A stretch of DNA of 64,000 nucleotides from Mycobacterium vicinigordonae (GTDB lineage: Bacteria > Actinomycetota > Actinomycetes > Mycobacteriales > Mycobacteriaceae). A model generated the notes under the pieces. It searched no databases. It had not been told where the DNA came from and saw only the letters and a program-made list of their open reading frames with translations. The stretch's first letter is position 1, and the number at the start of each line of letters is the position of its first letter. Positions 16,900 to 27,600 of this stretch are shown piece after piece. The stretch is from assembly GCF_013466425.1 (NCBI RefSeq), contig NZ_CP059165.1, positions 1,364,001 to 1,428,000 of the forward strand, given 5' to 3'. The translations under genes and the position numbers were made by a program.

Positions 16900-19518
16900 A
16901 TGTCAGCAGCGCCCAAGACGACCGTCCCGATGCCGACGGCGCAGCAGGTCGCCACGGCCGCCGCCGACGAGGTGCTGCGCCAGTTGGACAGCTCGGCGGC
17001 TGGTCTGTCCACCGTCGAGGTGGCGGCGCGGCGCGCACGGTACGGGCCGAACGCGGTTGCGACACACCGGGTCAGCGCGGCGGCGGTGTTGGGCCGCCAA
17101 TTGCGCAACGCGGTGCTCATCCTGCTCGCCGGGACGGCGGTCGTTTCGTCCTTCCTGGGCGACGGTGTGCAGGCGGTGATCATCGGCGTGATCCTGGTGG
17201 CCAGTGTGGGTCTTGGGTTTTTCAACGAGTACCGTGCCGAGCGGGCCGCCGCCGAGCTGCACGCGGGGATGCGCCACCAGGCGGTGGTGCGCCGTGACGG
17301 GCGGTTCGTCAAGGTCGGTGTCGTCGATCTGGTGCCCGGCGATGTGGTCCGGTTGTCGCTGGGTGAGGCGGTTCCCGCGGACCTGCGGCTCATCGACGTC
17401 AACGGTCTGGAATGCAACGAAAGCATCCTGACCGGCGAGTCCGCCGCCGCCGAGAAGACGTCAGATCCGGTGCCCGCCGGCGAACTGGCCGAAGCATCGG
17501 ACCTGGCTTTCATGGGCACCATCGTTAGCGCCGGTAGCGGCGTCGGGGTGGTGTTCGCCACCGGGCGAGACGCCGAATTCGGGCGTATCGCAGCGGGTTT
17601 GGATGAGCGGGCACCCGAAACCGGGTTCCAAGTGGGGCTGCGCCGGTTTTCCTATTTGTTGCTGCAGGTCGCGATCGCACTGATGCTGGTCATCCTGGTC
17701 AGCAATCTGTTGCTCGGCAAGCCGATCATCGACTCGGTGCTGTTCTCGTTGGCCATCGCGGTCGGCATCACCCCGCAGTTGCTGCCGGCGGTGGTCAGCG
17801 CCGGCCTGGCGACCGGGTCCCGACAGCTGGCCAGGGCGAAGGTGCTGGTCAAGCGCCTGGTATGCATCGAAGACCTGGGCGACATGGACATTCTGATCAC
17901 CGACAAGACCGGCACCTTGACCGAGGGCCGCCTGCGCTTCATCGGTGCGATCGATCCCGCCGGTGCGGACAGCGACGCGGTGCGCCGGTTCGGCCTACTG
18001 GCCACCGACGTAGACCCGCAATCCGGCGGCGTCAGCGCCAACGCGCTCGACGACGCGCTGTGGGAGTCCCCCACGGCGAGTCACCTGGTGGGTGCGGACG
18101 TGCGGCGGGTGGCGTTGCTGCCGTTCGACCATGAGCGCCGGGCCACCTCGGTGCTGATCGACGACGGCGACGAACGAGTGCTGGTGGTCAAGGGCGCACC
18201 CGAACAGCTGCTGCCGTTGTGCCGGACGACGCCGGCTGCCGCGGACGAGACGCTGGCGGCCCTGTTCGCCGCCGGGCGCCGCGTAATCGCTGTGGCAGCC
18301 CGCCCCGCCGCCGGACTCAGCACGATCACCCGCGACGACGAATGCGATCTGCAGTTGGCCGGGTTCCTGCTGTTCGCAGACGAACCCAAAGCCGCGGCCC
18401 GGCAATCGCTGTCCCAACTGGCCGGTCTCGGTATCGAGCTCAAGATCGCCACCGGCGACAATCCACGGGTTGCCGAAAAGGTTTGTGCCGACCTCGGTTT
18501 GGCGTCCAAAGGCACGGTTACCGGCGCGCAGCTGCAGTCCTTCGATGAAGACGCATTCGCCGACGCCGCGGTGAATCACACCATCTTCGCCAGAATTTCA
18601 CCCGAGCAGAAGGCGCGGCTAATCGCCTGTCTGCGTGGGCACGGCCGGTCGGTGGGGTTTCTCGGCGACGGGGTGAACGACGCGCTGGCCCTGCATTCAG
18701 CCGACGTGGGAATCTCGGTCGACAGCGCCACCGACGTCGCCAAGGACGCCGCCGACGTGGTGCTGCTGGAGAAGGACCTGGGTGTGCTGGCCACCGGCGT
18801 GGCCGAGGGTCGGCGGATCTTCGCCAACACCATCAAGTACGTGTTGATGGGCACGTCGAGCAATTTCGGGAACATGTTCAGCGCCGCGGCCGCCTCGGCG
18901 CTGCTGTCCTTCCTGCCGATGCTGCCCAGTCAGATCCTGCTGAACAACCTGCTCTACGACAGTTCGCAGCTGGCGATCCCGACCGACCGCGTCGATGAGG
19001 AGCAACTCCGTGCGCCGTCGCACTGGGATGTCGCTTTCATCCGGCGATTCATGCTGACCTTCGGGCCGATCAGCTCGTTGTTCGACTTCTTGACGTTCGG
19101 GCTGATGCTGGGTGTGCTGCATGCGGGCCCCGTCGAGTTCCGCACCGGATGGTTCGTGGAATCGCTTGCGACGCAGACGTTGATCATCTTCGTCATCCGC
19201 ACCCGCAAAGTGCCGTTCTTACGTAGCCGCCCCAGTGCGGCGCTGGCATTGGCCGCTCTGTCGATGGTCACCGTGGGTGTCGTGCTGACCATCTCGTGGC
19301 CGGCGCGCACCCTGGGGTTCACACCACTGCCGTGGCAGTTCTTCGCCGTGTTGGGCGGTTTCGTGGCGGTCTACCTGATTCTGGTGGAGCTCGCCAAGAT
19401 GATGTTCTACGCCGAACCGGTGCGCTTGGCCGCGGCGCCGCTTCGTACCCGGGGGCGTGCCCACCGCATCCGGCGCCGCGCCGCGCGTTTCCACCATTTC
19501 GGGGGTGGGGCCGCTTAG
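16900..19518 (+). CDS. P-type cation-transporting ATPase, Mg2+ type
   Basis: 872 aa in the inner membrane. Motifs in order: TM pair after residue 60, the TGES actuator loop (ILTGES), phosphorylation site DKTGTLTEG, nucleotide-binding KGAPEQLL, TGDNPRVAEK, hinge GDGVNDA, then several C-terminal TM helices. The overall pattern (VKRLVCIEDLGDMDILITDKTGT) fits the P3B magnesium transporter group. The TM4 motif reads TPQLLP where enteric MgtA has PEMLP. ATG 16900 has GAGGAGAGG close upstream; the frame is open for 56 codons more, but they look non-coding. I see no M-box-like leader. Substrate Mg2+ is inferred from family. Confidence 0.85.
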   Translation: MSAAPKTTVPMPTAQQVATAAADEVLRQLDSSAAGLSTVEVAARRARYGPNAVATHRVSAAAVLGRQLRNAVLILLAGTAVVSSFLGDGVQAVIIGVILVASVGLGFFNEYRAERAAAELHAGMRHQAVVRRDGRFVKVGVVDLVPGDVVRLSLGEAVPADLRLIDVNGLECNESILTGESAAAEKTSDPVPAGELAEASDLAFMGTIVSAGSGVGVVFATGRDAEFGRIAAGLDERAPETGFQVGLRRFSYLLLQVAIALMLVILVSNLLLGKPIIDSVLFSLAIAVGITPQLLPAVVSAGLATGSRQLARAKVLVKRLVCIEDLGDMDILITDKTGTLTEGRLRFIGAIDPAGADSDAVRRFGLLATDVDPQSGGVSANALDDALWESPTASHLVGADVRRVALLPFDHERRATSVLIDDGDERVLVVKGAPEQLLPLCRTTPAAADETLAALFAAGRRVIAVAARPAAGLSTITRDDECDLQLAGFLLFADEPKAAARQSLSQLAGLGIELKIATGDNPRVAEKVCADLGLASKGTVTGAQLQSFDEDAFADAAVNHTIFARISPEQKARLIACLRGHGRSVGFLGDGVNDALALHSADVGISVDSATDVAKDAADVVLLEKDLGVLATGVAEGRRIFANTIKYVLMGTSSNFGNMFSAAAASALLSFLPMLPSQILLNNLLYDSSQLAIPTDRVDEEQLRAPSHWDVAFIRRFMLTFGPISSLFDFLTFGLMLGVLHAGPVEFRTGWFVESLATQTLIIFVIRTRKVPFLRSRPSAALALAALSMVTVGVVLTISWPARTLGFTPLPWQFFAVLGGFVAVYLILVELAKMMFYAEPVRLAAAPLRTRGRAHRIRRRAARFHHFGGGAA

Positions 19519-19742
19519 ACGTCCGGCGGGTCCGGGGGTCCCTGCAGCGCATCCAAGCCCTGCTCGATGCCGTCATTGGCTTGCTGCCAGAAGACTTGGG
19601 TGCCGGGCGCGGCGATCGCGCGGCTGGCGTCGCAGTCACAGCTCAGGGCGCTGTACACGCTTTGGTCGGCACCCGCCGAACTCGCCGTCGCCGCCGCGAC
19701 GCTCAGCGCGATCGCGGCGCCCGACAACACTTTCGTGATCAC
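19515..19742 (-). CDS. Small secreted mycobacterial protein, 75 aa
   Basis: MITKVLSGAAIALSVAAATASSAGA is a clear signal peptide split by AGA-D cleavage; the roughly 50-residue mature part has two Cys (CDCD) and is polar. I recognise the general type (short exported mycobacterial protein of unknown function) but no named family. The stop overlaps the ATPase stop by 4 nt in convergent orientation. Confidence 0.7.
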   Translation of the reverse strand: MITKVLSGAAIALSVAAATASSAGADQSVYSALSCDCDASRAIAAPGTQVFWQQANDGIEQGLDALQGPPDPPDV

Positions 19743-19823
19743 TCATACTCCCCGTGAGGCTGGTGCCGAAAGTGTAAGGTCTGCCACCACGGATCGCGCG
19801 TTGCGATAACTGGGAATCGGCTG

Positions 19824-20177
19824 TCAAGCCGTCCCGTGATGCCGCGGGCAATAGGCGCTGATGCTCAGTCCGACGAAGTAGCCGGCGTGATAACCATCCA
19901 GGTTGCTGCTTGTAGCTACATCATTTGCGACGTCGGCCTTCGCTCTGCCGGTGTCGAGTTCATCGCAAACCTGATGCGCGGCCAAGATGGCCGCTTGCGG
20001 GGTCGCGAAGTTAATCCCGTGCGACTGCAACGCATTCAGGAACTGTCCGTCGATGCCGTCGGCGTGCGCGGCCGGGCCCACGAGCACCGCCACCGGGACA
20101 GCCAGCGCAACCACCAGTGCGGACCCTGGCAACCATGTCCGCCGCTGGCCGAGCGAGCGGATCGCAGAGATGATCAT
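19824..20177 (-). CDS. DUF732-family secreted protein
   Basis: 117 aa with a signal peptide (RRTWLPGSALVVALAVPVAVLVGPAAHA). The mature part has the DUF732 pattern: FLNALQSHGI, AHQVCDELDTG, VANDV, then YFVGLSISAYCP with the second conserved Cys; one disulfide is expected. These proteins are abundant in mycobacteria, exported, and of unknown function. It is divergent from pstS with a 286-bp gap. That gap holds a 13-bp palindrome (20227-20239) and a hairpin (20421-20437). Confidence 0.8.
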   Translation of the reverse strand: MIISAIRSLGQRRTWLPGSALVVALAVPVAVLVGPAAHADGIDGQFLNALQSHGINFATPQAAILAAHQVCDELDTGRAKADVANDVATSSNLDGYHAGYFVGLSISAYCPRHHGTA

Positions 20178-20226
20178 CGCTACAGCCTCCTCACGGCGAA
20201 AGTGTGACGTAACTAGTTGCTTACAT

Positions 20227-20239
20227 TGCGATCATCGCA
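20227..20239. promoter_or_regulatory. 13-bp palindrome between DUF732 gene and pstS
   Basis: TGCGAT-C-ATCGCA is a perfect dyad 49 bp upstream of the DUF732 start, compatible with an operator. No binding factor can be named. Confidence 0.35.
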
Positions 20240-20420
20240 CGTAACGGTCGGATGAGCGAACGGTTTCGGGTTCGCTGACCCAGACTGGCGCACCACCATT
20301 GCGGGACGTGTCAGCGCCATGAACCGTGGACCAACTGCGGCTGAATTTGTGAATGCGGGTGTGTTCAACCGGGTTCGCGGGTCGACTGCGCCGCCCCAGA
20401 ACTTGTTAGCATGCCGCGGG

Positions 20421-20437
20421 ACGGCCGAAACGGCCGT
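20421..20437 (+). promoter_or_regulatory. Hairpin in the pstS leader
   Basis: ACGGCCG-AAA-CGGCCGT forms a perfect 7-bp stem with a 3-base loop followed by TTTG, 26 bp before the pstS start. It may be an attenuator-like structure or an operator. Confidence 0.35.
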
Positions 20438-20463
20438 TTGCTGGTGCGGGTCGAGGAAATGAA

Positions 20464-21567
20464 TTGGATCACTTTCGATTTGGTGTCGTGCTGACAGCAG
20501 TGGTCGTGCTGTTGTCGACGGCGTGTGATGGCAATCACGGCGCCGGGAATACGGCTGCCACCGCCGCGACGTCGGCCAGAGCGGGCTGCGGCGGCAAGGC
20601 GTCGCTGAAGGCCAGTGGATCCACCGCACAGGAAAACGCGATAACCCGCTTCACCCGGGCTTTCGAACACGACTGTCCCGGCCAGACCGTGGACTACACC
20701 GCCAACGGCTCCGGCGCCGGGATCAGCGAATTCCTTGGTGGGCAAACCGATTTCGCCGGCTCGGACTCGCCGCTGAGCAAGGACGAATACGGCGCGGCGC
20801 AGCGGCGCTGCGGCTCGCCGGTTTGGAACCTGCCGACGGTGTTCGGCCCCATCGCGATCGCGTACCACGTCAGCGGTCTGGCGGCGCTGAACCTCGACGC
20901 CCCGGCGGCGGCCAAGATCTTCACCGGCGCCATCACCGCGTGGAACGATCCGGTGATCACTGCACTGAACCCGGGTGTAGCTTTGCCGCCCACGCCGATC
21001 CGCGTCGTGTTCCGCAGCGACGATTCCGGCACCTCGGACAACTTCCAGCGCTACCTGGACACTGCCTCGGGTGATGCCTGGGGCAAGGGCGCCGGCAAGC
21101 AGTTCCGCGGTGGCGTGGGGGAAGGCGCCCTGGGGAGTGAGGGCGTCGCCGCGGCCGCATCAGAAGCCGACGGCGCGATCACCTACGTGGAATGGTCTTT
21201 CGCTCAAGCTCACCAGCTGAACACGGCCAAGATCATCACCTCGGCGGGCCCCGACCCGGTGGCCATTGGCCCCGATTCGGTGGGCGCAACGATCTCGGGT
21301 GCCTGGTTCATCAGGGACGGCAACGACCTGGCGCTGGACTCGATCTCGTTCTACCGACCGAACCAGCCCGCCTCGTATCCAATCGTGCTAGCGACCTACG
21401 AAGTTGTCTGTTCAAAGTATCCAGACGCCCAGGTGGGCGCTGCGGTCAAAGCGTTTCTGCGCAGCGCCATCGCCTCCGGGCAGAGCGGTCTAGCCGACCA
21501 CGGTTACGCCCCCGTTCCCGCCGCGTTCAAAGGCCGGTTGTCCGCCGCGGTAAATGTGATCGCGTGA
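20464..21567 (+). CDS. pstS: Phosphate-binding lipoprotein PstS (orphan)
   Basis: 367 aa. TTG start with GAGGAA 5-10 nt upstream; an overlapping ATG at 20459 is in another frame. The N-terminus is a lipoprotein signal with Cys in LLSTACDG. The phosphate-binding motifs are [32 protein letters not shown] and [11 protein letters not shown], closely like mycobacterial PstS proteins. It captures phosphate outside the membrane for a Pst ABC importer, but no pstC, pstA or pstB is nearby. It must use a permease encoded elsewhere or act as a scavenging or signalling lipoprotein. Confidence 0.9.
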   Translation: MDHFRFGVVLTAVVVLLSTACDGNHGAGNTAATAATSARAGCGGKASLKASGSTAQENAITRFTRAFEHDCPGQTVDYTANGSGAGISEFLGGQTDFAGSDSPLSKDEYGAAQRRCGSPVWNLPTVFGPIAIAYHVSGLAALNLDAPAAAKIFTGAITAWNDPVITALNPGVALPPTPIRVVFRSDDSGTSDNFQRYLDTASGDAWGKGAGKQFRGGVGEGALGSEGVAAAASEADGAITYVEWSFAQAHQLNTAKIITSAGPDPVAIGPDSVGATISGAWFIRDGNDLALDSISFYRPNQPASYPIVLATYEVVCSKYPDAQVGAAVKAFLRSAIASGQSGLADHGYAPVPAAFKGRLSAAVNVIA

Positions 21568-21680
21568 CAAGGTCGTTTGCTGGATACAACAACCTTTGAC
21601 GCTCAATGTTCTAGGCTTTTTTCCGGGGTGTTTAACCGAATGTTCCAAAAGTTTTCCAGCGGTGGTCATTGTGAGGTGCT

Positions 21681-22898
21681 ATGGAGTTCATTACGTTGCC
21701 GCCGGAGATCAGTTCAGCGCTGATCCATTCGGGACCTGGCGCTGCGTCGCTGACCGAGGCTTCGTACGCCTGGCAGCGGCTTGGCGTCGAACTGGATGAG
21801 TCCGCCAGCGTTTACACTCCCGCGGTTGCGGCGCTCGCCGGGTTGTGGCACGGCCCGGCGTCCTCGACGATGGTCGACGCAGTTGCCCCGTATCTGTCCT
21901 GGATGCGCACTACCGCCCAGCAGTGCCGCCAGCTGGGCTTGGCGGCGCAGGCGGTTGTCTCGGAGTTCAACTCCACGCTGTCGACGGTGGTGCATCCTGC
22001 GGTGGTAGCGGCCAACCGCCAGCAGCTCGCGCAGCTGCTGGCCACCAACGGGCTGGGCAGAAACCTAACAGCCATCGCCGAAACCGAAGCGCAGTACGAG
22101 CGCATGTGGGTCAACAACGCGGCCGCGATGTACCGGTATGAGACAGCGACGGCGCAGGCGCTGCTGGTTGAGCCGTTCACCTCGCCGCCGCAGATCACCG
22201 ACGCCGAGGGGGAGGGCGCCCAAGCCGCGGCCGTGCAGACGGCGTCGGCCACCTCGGCGGGCACCGCCGCCCGATCCGCGCAGTCGGCGATGGCTAGCAC
22301 GGCGGCCGCGCTGCCCGCCGACGCGGTGGCGCCGCCGGTGTCTCCGATCGATGCGCTGGTCCAGGCCGTCGGCGTCACCTTCGACCCCAACCAGGGCTGG
22401 TTCGGGCTGGCCAACACCTACGCCAACCAGTTCATCTCGTCCGGATTCCCGATCAACCTGCTGTCCTACATGGCCCAGAACACCTCGGCTCAGGCCCTGC
22501 AGTCGGTGGCGCCCGATGTCGCCCAGGGGCTTTCGGAAGGCGAGGCGGCGCTAGGCGACATGGCGGCCGGGCTGTCGAACGCGGCCGGCGCCCTGGGGTC
22601 CATCGAACCCGCCGCGGCGATGGGTGCCGCGGTGCAGATGGGCGCATTGTCAGCGCCGCCCGCCGCCACCGGCGTTTTGACCGCCGCGCACAGCATGCCG
22701 GTGCAGCTCGCCTCGGCGGCTTCGCCGCTTCCCGCGGCGGACGCCGGCGGCGGATTCCCGATGCTTCCGCCGTTGATGCCGCCGCCGGTCAGTGCCGGCA
22801 GCGGCTGGAAGAAGCGCAAAGAGCCGAAATACGAGGACCTGGCGATGGGCCTGGAGTTGAAGGGGACGTTCATGACTCGTCCGCCGTCGGCGGGCTGA
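21681..22898 (+). CDS. PPE-family protein
   Basis: 405 aa. The N-terminal ~180-residue PPE domain begins MEFITLPPEISS (LPPE instead of the usual Phe-containing start) and has the LWHGPAS turn (WxG) and long helices. The C-terminal part is Ala/Ser/Pro-rich, ending in a basic KKRKEPKYED stretch and MTRPPSAG. No PE partner gene lies upstream, so its heterodimer partner and ESX substrate route are unknown. GAGGTG precedes the ATG. It follows pstS by 113 bp and precedes lpqC. Confidence 0.9.
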   Translation: MEFITLPPEISSALIHSGPGAASLTEASYAWQRLGVELDESASVYTPAVAALAGLWHGPASSTMVDAVAPYLSWMRTTAQQCRQLGLAAQAVVSEFNSTLSTVVHPAVVAANRQQLAQLLATNGLGRNLTAIAETEAQYERMWVNNAAAMYRYETATAQALLVEPFTSPPQITDAEGEGAQAAAVQTASATSAGTAARSAQSAMASTAAALPADAVAPPVSPIDALVQAVGVTFDPNQGWFGLANTYANQFISSGFPINLLSYMAQNTSAQALQSVAPDVAQGLSEGEAALGDMAAGLSNAAGALGSIEPAAAMGAAVQMGALSAPPAATGVLTAAHSMPVQLASAASPLPAADAGGGFPMLPPLMPPPVSAGSGWKKRKEPKYEDLAMGLELKGTFMTRPPSAG

Positions 22899-22932
22899 GG
22901 ACCGGATCAACGTTATCGGTACTTTTAACGGC

Positions 22933-23850
22933 ATGCCCTGGGCGCGTCTGCTCTTGCTTGCCGCACTCCTAATCTGTCTGGTCGGGTGCAACGAGCGGCA
23001 GGTCCAGGCTGCCCGGGCCCGCGACCAGGCGGGAATGATGCAGTATGGCGGGCTTAACCGCACCTATCTGGTGCACGTGCCGCCCGGGCCGCCCTTCGGC
23101 CTGGTGCTGAACCTGCATGGCGGCGGCGGCACCGGTGCCGGGCAGCGGGGTTTGACAGACTTCGACTCCGTCGCCGACATCAACGGCCTGCTGGTGGTCT
23201 ATCCCGACGGCTACGACAAGAGCTGGGCCGACGGGCGCGGCGCCGCTCCGGCCGACCGCCGCCGACTCGACGACATCGGTTTCCTGGTCGCGCTGGTGAA
23301 CAAGCTGCGCAAGGACTTCAATGTCCCCGAAGGCCACATTTTCGCCACCGGCATGTCCAACGGCGGATTCATGTCCAACCGGTTGGCCTGCGACCACGCC
23401 GAGGTGTTTGCCGCGATCGCCCCGATCTCCGGCACCTTGGGTACTGGTGTGGCGTGCAATCCATCGCGGCCAGTGTCGGTGCTTTATGCGCACGGCACCT
23501 CCGATGCGGTGGTGCCGTACAACGGTGGCGACGTCCGCGGTCGGGGCGGACTGAGCCACGCCATCTCGGCAAACAGTCTTCTTGAGCGCTGGCGAACAAT
23601 CGACCAGTGCCCGGGTGCCCCAATCGTGTGGGAACTGCCCAACGTGGGCGACGGAACCGTCGTGCGTCGGTTCGACTCCCAGGACTGCGCCGAGAACACC
23701 GAAGTGGTGCACTACCAGATTGACAAGGGCGGTCACACCTGGCCGGGCACAAAACAGTATCTGCCGAAGTCGGTGATCGGGGCCACCACCCGCGCCTTCG
23801 ACGGCTCGCAGGTCGTCGCGCACTTCTTCATGACCCACGGCCGTGGCTGA
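22933..23850 (+). CDS. lpqC: Esterase lipoprotein LpqC
   Basis: 305 aa with a lipoprotein signal (MPWARLLLLAALLICLVGC, lipobox LVGC). Alpha/beta hydrolase of the PHB-depolymerase/feruloyl-esterase type: NLHGGGGTG oxyanion region, nucleophile GMSNGGFMS, and GGHTWPG with the catalytic His. It is anchored on the outer face of the membrane and hydrolyses an unknown ester. Its place next to nei matches Rv3298c; atsB, expected on its other side, is missing and a PPE gene stands there instead. Confidence 0.92.
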   Translation: MPWARLLLLAALLICLVGCNERQVQAARARDQAGMMQYGGLNRTYLVHVPPGPPFGLVLNLHGGGGTGAGQRGLTDFDSVADINGLLVVYPDGYDKSWADGRGAAPADRRRLDDIGFLVALVNKLRKDFNVPEGHIFATGMSNGGFMSNRLACDHAEVFAAIAPISGTLGTGVACNPSRPVSVLYAHGTSDAVVPYNGGDVRGRGGLSHAISANSLLERWRTIDQCPGAPIVWELPNVGDGTVVRRFDSQDCAENTEVVHYQIDKGGHTWPGTKQYLPKSVIGATTRAFDGSQVVAHFFMTHGRG

Positions 23851-23862
23851 CGCCGCGGTGAC

Positions 23863-24630
23863 TCAACGCTGACAGGTCGGGCACCAGTACCGCACGCGCT
23901 CGACCGTCCCGCCCGGCGGGTTCTGCTGCACGATAGGTGTGCCGCAGCGACGGCAACTTTGGCCGGCCCGTCCGTACACCCACAGTTGCCGGCCCGCTCG
24001 GGTGTCGCCGGTGGTACAGCGATTCCAGCGGAAGCGGTTGACCCACAACATGTCTCGAGCGCGGCTGACCAAGCGCAGCGGATCGGCGACGGCCCGGACC
24101 GGTGCGGTCGGCAGGTGTCCGCTGACGAAACACAGTTCGTTGCAGTACACGTTGCCGACCCCGGCCATCACCCGCTGGTCCAGCAGCGCCTCGGCGAGAG
24201 CGCGATCCGGGTCGCCCACCAGGTTGGCGGCGGCGCGCCGCGGGTCCCAGTCGTCGCCGAGCAGATCGGGTCCCAGATGGGCGACCGCGTCGACGTCGTG
24301 GTCGCGGTCGCGGATCTCCAGCACGCCCAGGTCGATCCCGACGGCTTGGATATTGCCCGCTTCCAGGATGATTCGCGCCCGATGGTCAACCCGGACCGGA
24401 CGCTTGCCGACCCGCCAGCTGCCGTCCATCTTCAGGTGGGAGTGAATGCTGGCGGGGCCGACCCTAATGAACAGGTGCTTTCCGCGACTGAGCACTTCGT
24501 CCACCACCTGCCCGGCCAGGTCCACGGTGGCGAATTGCGGCACCCGGACGTCGCAGCGCGTCAGCGTACGACCGACCAGCTGCTCGCGCAGCGCGGCCGC
24601 GGTGTGCCAGACGGTGTCTCCTTCGGGCAT
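23863..24630 (-). CDS. nei: Endonuclease VIII-type DNA glycosylase
   Basis: A 255-aa Fpg/Nei glycosylase for oxidised bases. The N-terminal catalytic MPEGDT (Pro2 nucleophile and Glu3) is intact. The H2TH region is [14 protein letters not shown]. The C-terminal zinc finger has four Cys (CRRCG and CPTC). It starts 3 nt after the lhr stop on the same strand, so the helicase and glycosylase form one repair operon. Corresponds to Nei2 (Rv3297). Confidence 0.93.
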   Translation of the reverse strand: MPEGDTVWHTAAALREQLVGRTLTRCDVRVPQFATVDLAGQVVDEVLSRGKHLFIRVGPASIHSHLKMDGSWRVGKRPVRVDHRARIILEAGNIQAVGIDLGVLEIRDRDHDVDAVAHLGPDLLGDDWDPRRAAANLVGDPDRALAEALLDQRVMAGVGNVYCNELCFVSGHLPTAPVRAVADPLRLVSRARDMLWVNRFRWNRCTTGDTRAGRQLWVYGRAGQSCRRCGTPIVQQNPPGGTVERVRYWCPTCQR

Positions 24631-24633
24631 GGC

Positions 24634-27600
24634 CTACCGCAGCCGCAGACCGCGTGGCGTGCGCGCAAAGCCCGCTTCGGCCAGTGCGTCGGCCGCTGCC
24701 GTTCCGGACCCGTCGGGCGCGAGCACCGAAACCCCGTCGACCCGCTCAACTAGCAGCGACGCCACCCGGCGGGCGGCGACCAGATCGGCCAACGCCACCG
24801 CGGCCGCCTGCTCGGCGCCGGCATCGGCGTAGAACGTGAGCAGTGAGCGCCCACCCCGTTCCAGGAACCAGCACAACTCGCCGTCGACCAGCACCACCAG
24901 CGCCCCGGCCTTGCGGCCGGGCCGCGCGCCCTCACCGGCGGCGGCTGGCCAGGGGAGCGCCGCTCCGTACGGGTTCGCCGGGTCGGTGGCGGCCAGCACC
25001 ACGGCCCGGTACTCGGGCCGCTGCGGGTCCACCCCGTCCAGATAGCCCCGCAATCGGTCCACGGTCGAGGCCACGGCGAATTGCGCGCCCCCCAACGACT
25101 CGATGAAATAGCCGCGCTGACAACGGCCGGCGTCCTCGAAACCGCTCAGCACCTTGTACAGCGTGGCGAATCCGCCCGCCACCCCTTCGGCGGCGACCGC
25201 GCCCTTGGTGAGCACCCCGTGGCGGTTCAATAGCAGCTCGGCCTGGAAGTGGGCGCGCAGGGTGGAGTCGGGCTCCGGCCGCGACAGGGCCGACCAGCGA
25301 CCCGCCACGGTGGGATCGCTGCTGCGGGCCTGCGCGTGGGCAACGCTGTAGCGGCTCAGCCGCGGCGGCCGCTGGGCGCGGTGCGCGGGGGCCGATCGTT
25401 TGCGGGAACCGCTGCCGAGCAGGGCCCGCACCGGCGCGAAGGTGTCGCCGGTTACCCGGCCGGCCCAGATGAGTTCCCACAGCGCGGCTTTGAGCTCGGC
25501 CTCGGCGTATCCGGCCTGTGTGAGCTGGCGAAAGAAGTACGCGCCGCCGCCGGCCAGGGTGTCCAAAACCGCCCGGTGCACCTCGGTCAGTTCGATGTCG
25601 GTCGGCGCGGCCAGCGTCAGGGCCGCCGAATCGGCCATGTGCAACGCGATCCAGCCGTCGGTGCCCGAGATCGACCCCGCACCCGACCAGGTGACCTCCC
25701 CGCTGGCGAGTAACTCGTCGAGCGTCGCGGGAGCGTAATCGCGCAGCCGCGGGGCCAGCACCAGCGGCTCGAGTGCCGAGGCGGGTATACGCACTCCGGC
25801 CAGCTGTTCGACGACGGATGCCAGACCGTCTGGTCCGGCGGGGCGCATCCCGGCCGAGCCGGCGCCGCCCACGTGATGCCACGCGGGCAGGAACCGTCCA
25901 TAGGCGGCGGTGCTGACCGGTTCGACCTGCGCACGCAGCGCGGCCAGCGAGCGCCGCCGCAGGATGCGCAGCACGTCGGCGTCGCACCACTGCTCGGCAC
26001 CGGGACCGCCGCTGCTCGCCAAGAATTCGCCGCGCACCAGGCGCCCGTCGCTGGCCAGTCGGCCGAGGACGTCCGCGGTGACCCGGAGCCCCAGCCCGAA
26101 CCGACCGGCGGCCTGGGCGGTGTCGAACGGCGTGTGGGTGCGCGCGTAGCGTCCGAGCAGCTCGCCCAACGGATCGGTCACGGCCGCGGTGAAAGTTGTC
26201 GGCAGGCCGACCGGTACCGCGGCGCCGACCCCGTCGCGCAACCGGCCGATGTCCTCGACGGCGACCCACCAACTGCGCCCGGCGAACGACACCGTCAGCG
26301 CCCGCCGGGTGGCGCGCAGGCCTTCCAGCCAGCCGCCCACGTCGGCAGTGGTGGAGCGGGCGGCCACCTCTCCCTCGGTCAGCGGACCGAGCAGCCGCAG
26401 CAGGTCGGCGACGCCCTCGGCATCGCGCGCGGCCCGGTCGGCCGACAGATGCTGCAATTGGCGACCGGTGCCGGCGATTACGTCGGGGTCCAGCAGCTCG
26501 CGCAGTTCGATCCGGCCAAGCAGCTGGGCCAGGAGCGTGCTGTCTAGCGACAGCGCCGCTGCGCGCCGCTCCGCCAGCGGCACATCGCCCTCGTACATGA
26601 ACGCGCCGACGTACCCGAACAGCAGCGACGCCGCAAACGGCGACGGTTTGGCGGTCTCGACCTCCAGCACCCGGACCTGACGCGCGGCGATCCGGGCCAT
26701 CAGACCGGTCAGGGTCGGTACGTCGTAGACGTCCTGCAGACACTCACGGACCGTTTCCAGCACGATCGGGAAGTCGGGATACTTGCGGGCCACCTCCAGT
26801 AGCTGGGCGGCGCGTTGCCGCTGCTGCCACAGCGGTGAGCGTTTGCCGGGATGGCGGCGGGGGAGCAGCAACGCGCGGGCTGCGGCCTCCCGGAACCGGG
26901 AGGCGAACAGCGCCGACTCGCCGACTTCGGCGGTGACGATCGGGTCGATCTCGTCGGCCTCGAACACGAACAGCTCGGCGCCGGGTGGGGCGTCTTCGCC
27001 GGCGGACATCCCGGAGAATTCGGTGTCGGGCAGTCGTACCACGATGCCGTCGTCGGAGGCGGTCGGCTTTTCGTCCAGGCCGTAGCGTTCGCGCAGCCGC
27101 CGACCCACCGCCAGTGCGAGCGGACCGTGCACCTGAAGCCCGTACGGCGAATGCAGCACGACCCGCCAATCGCCCAACTCGTCGCGGAAGCGCTCGATCA
27201 GCAGCGTGGTGTCGGTAGGCACCACCCGGGTGGCGCCGCGCTGCTCGTCCAACAAACGCCACAGGTTGTCGATCGCGTAGTCGTCGAAACCCCATCCTGC
27301 GCAACGCTTTCCGAAGGCATCTCGATCGAGTTCAGCCAGCTCCCCGGTCAGCGCGCCCAGCGCGGCACCGAGTTCCGCGGGCCTGCCGACGTCGTCGCCG
27401 CGCCAGAACGGCAACCGCGCCGGCTGGCCTGGTGCGGGGAGGACCAGCACCCGGTCGTGGGTGATCTCGACGATTCGCCAGCTGGTGGCGCCCAGCGCGA
27501 TGACGTCGCCGGGGCGCGATTCGTAGACCATCTCCTCGTCCAGCTCGCCCACTCGCGACGGCTTCTCCGAATCGGTGGCCAGGTAGACGGTGAACAATCC

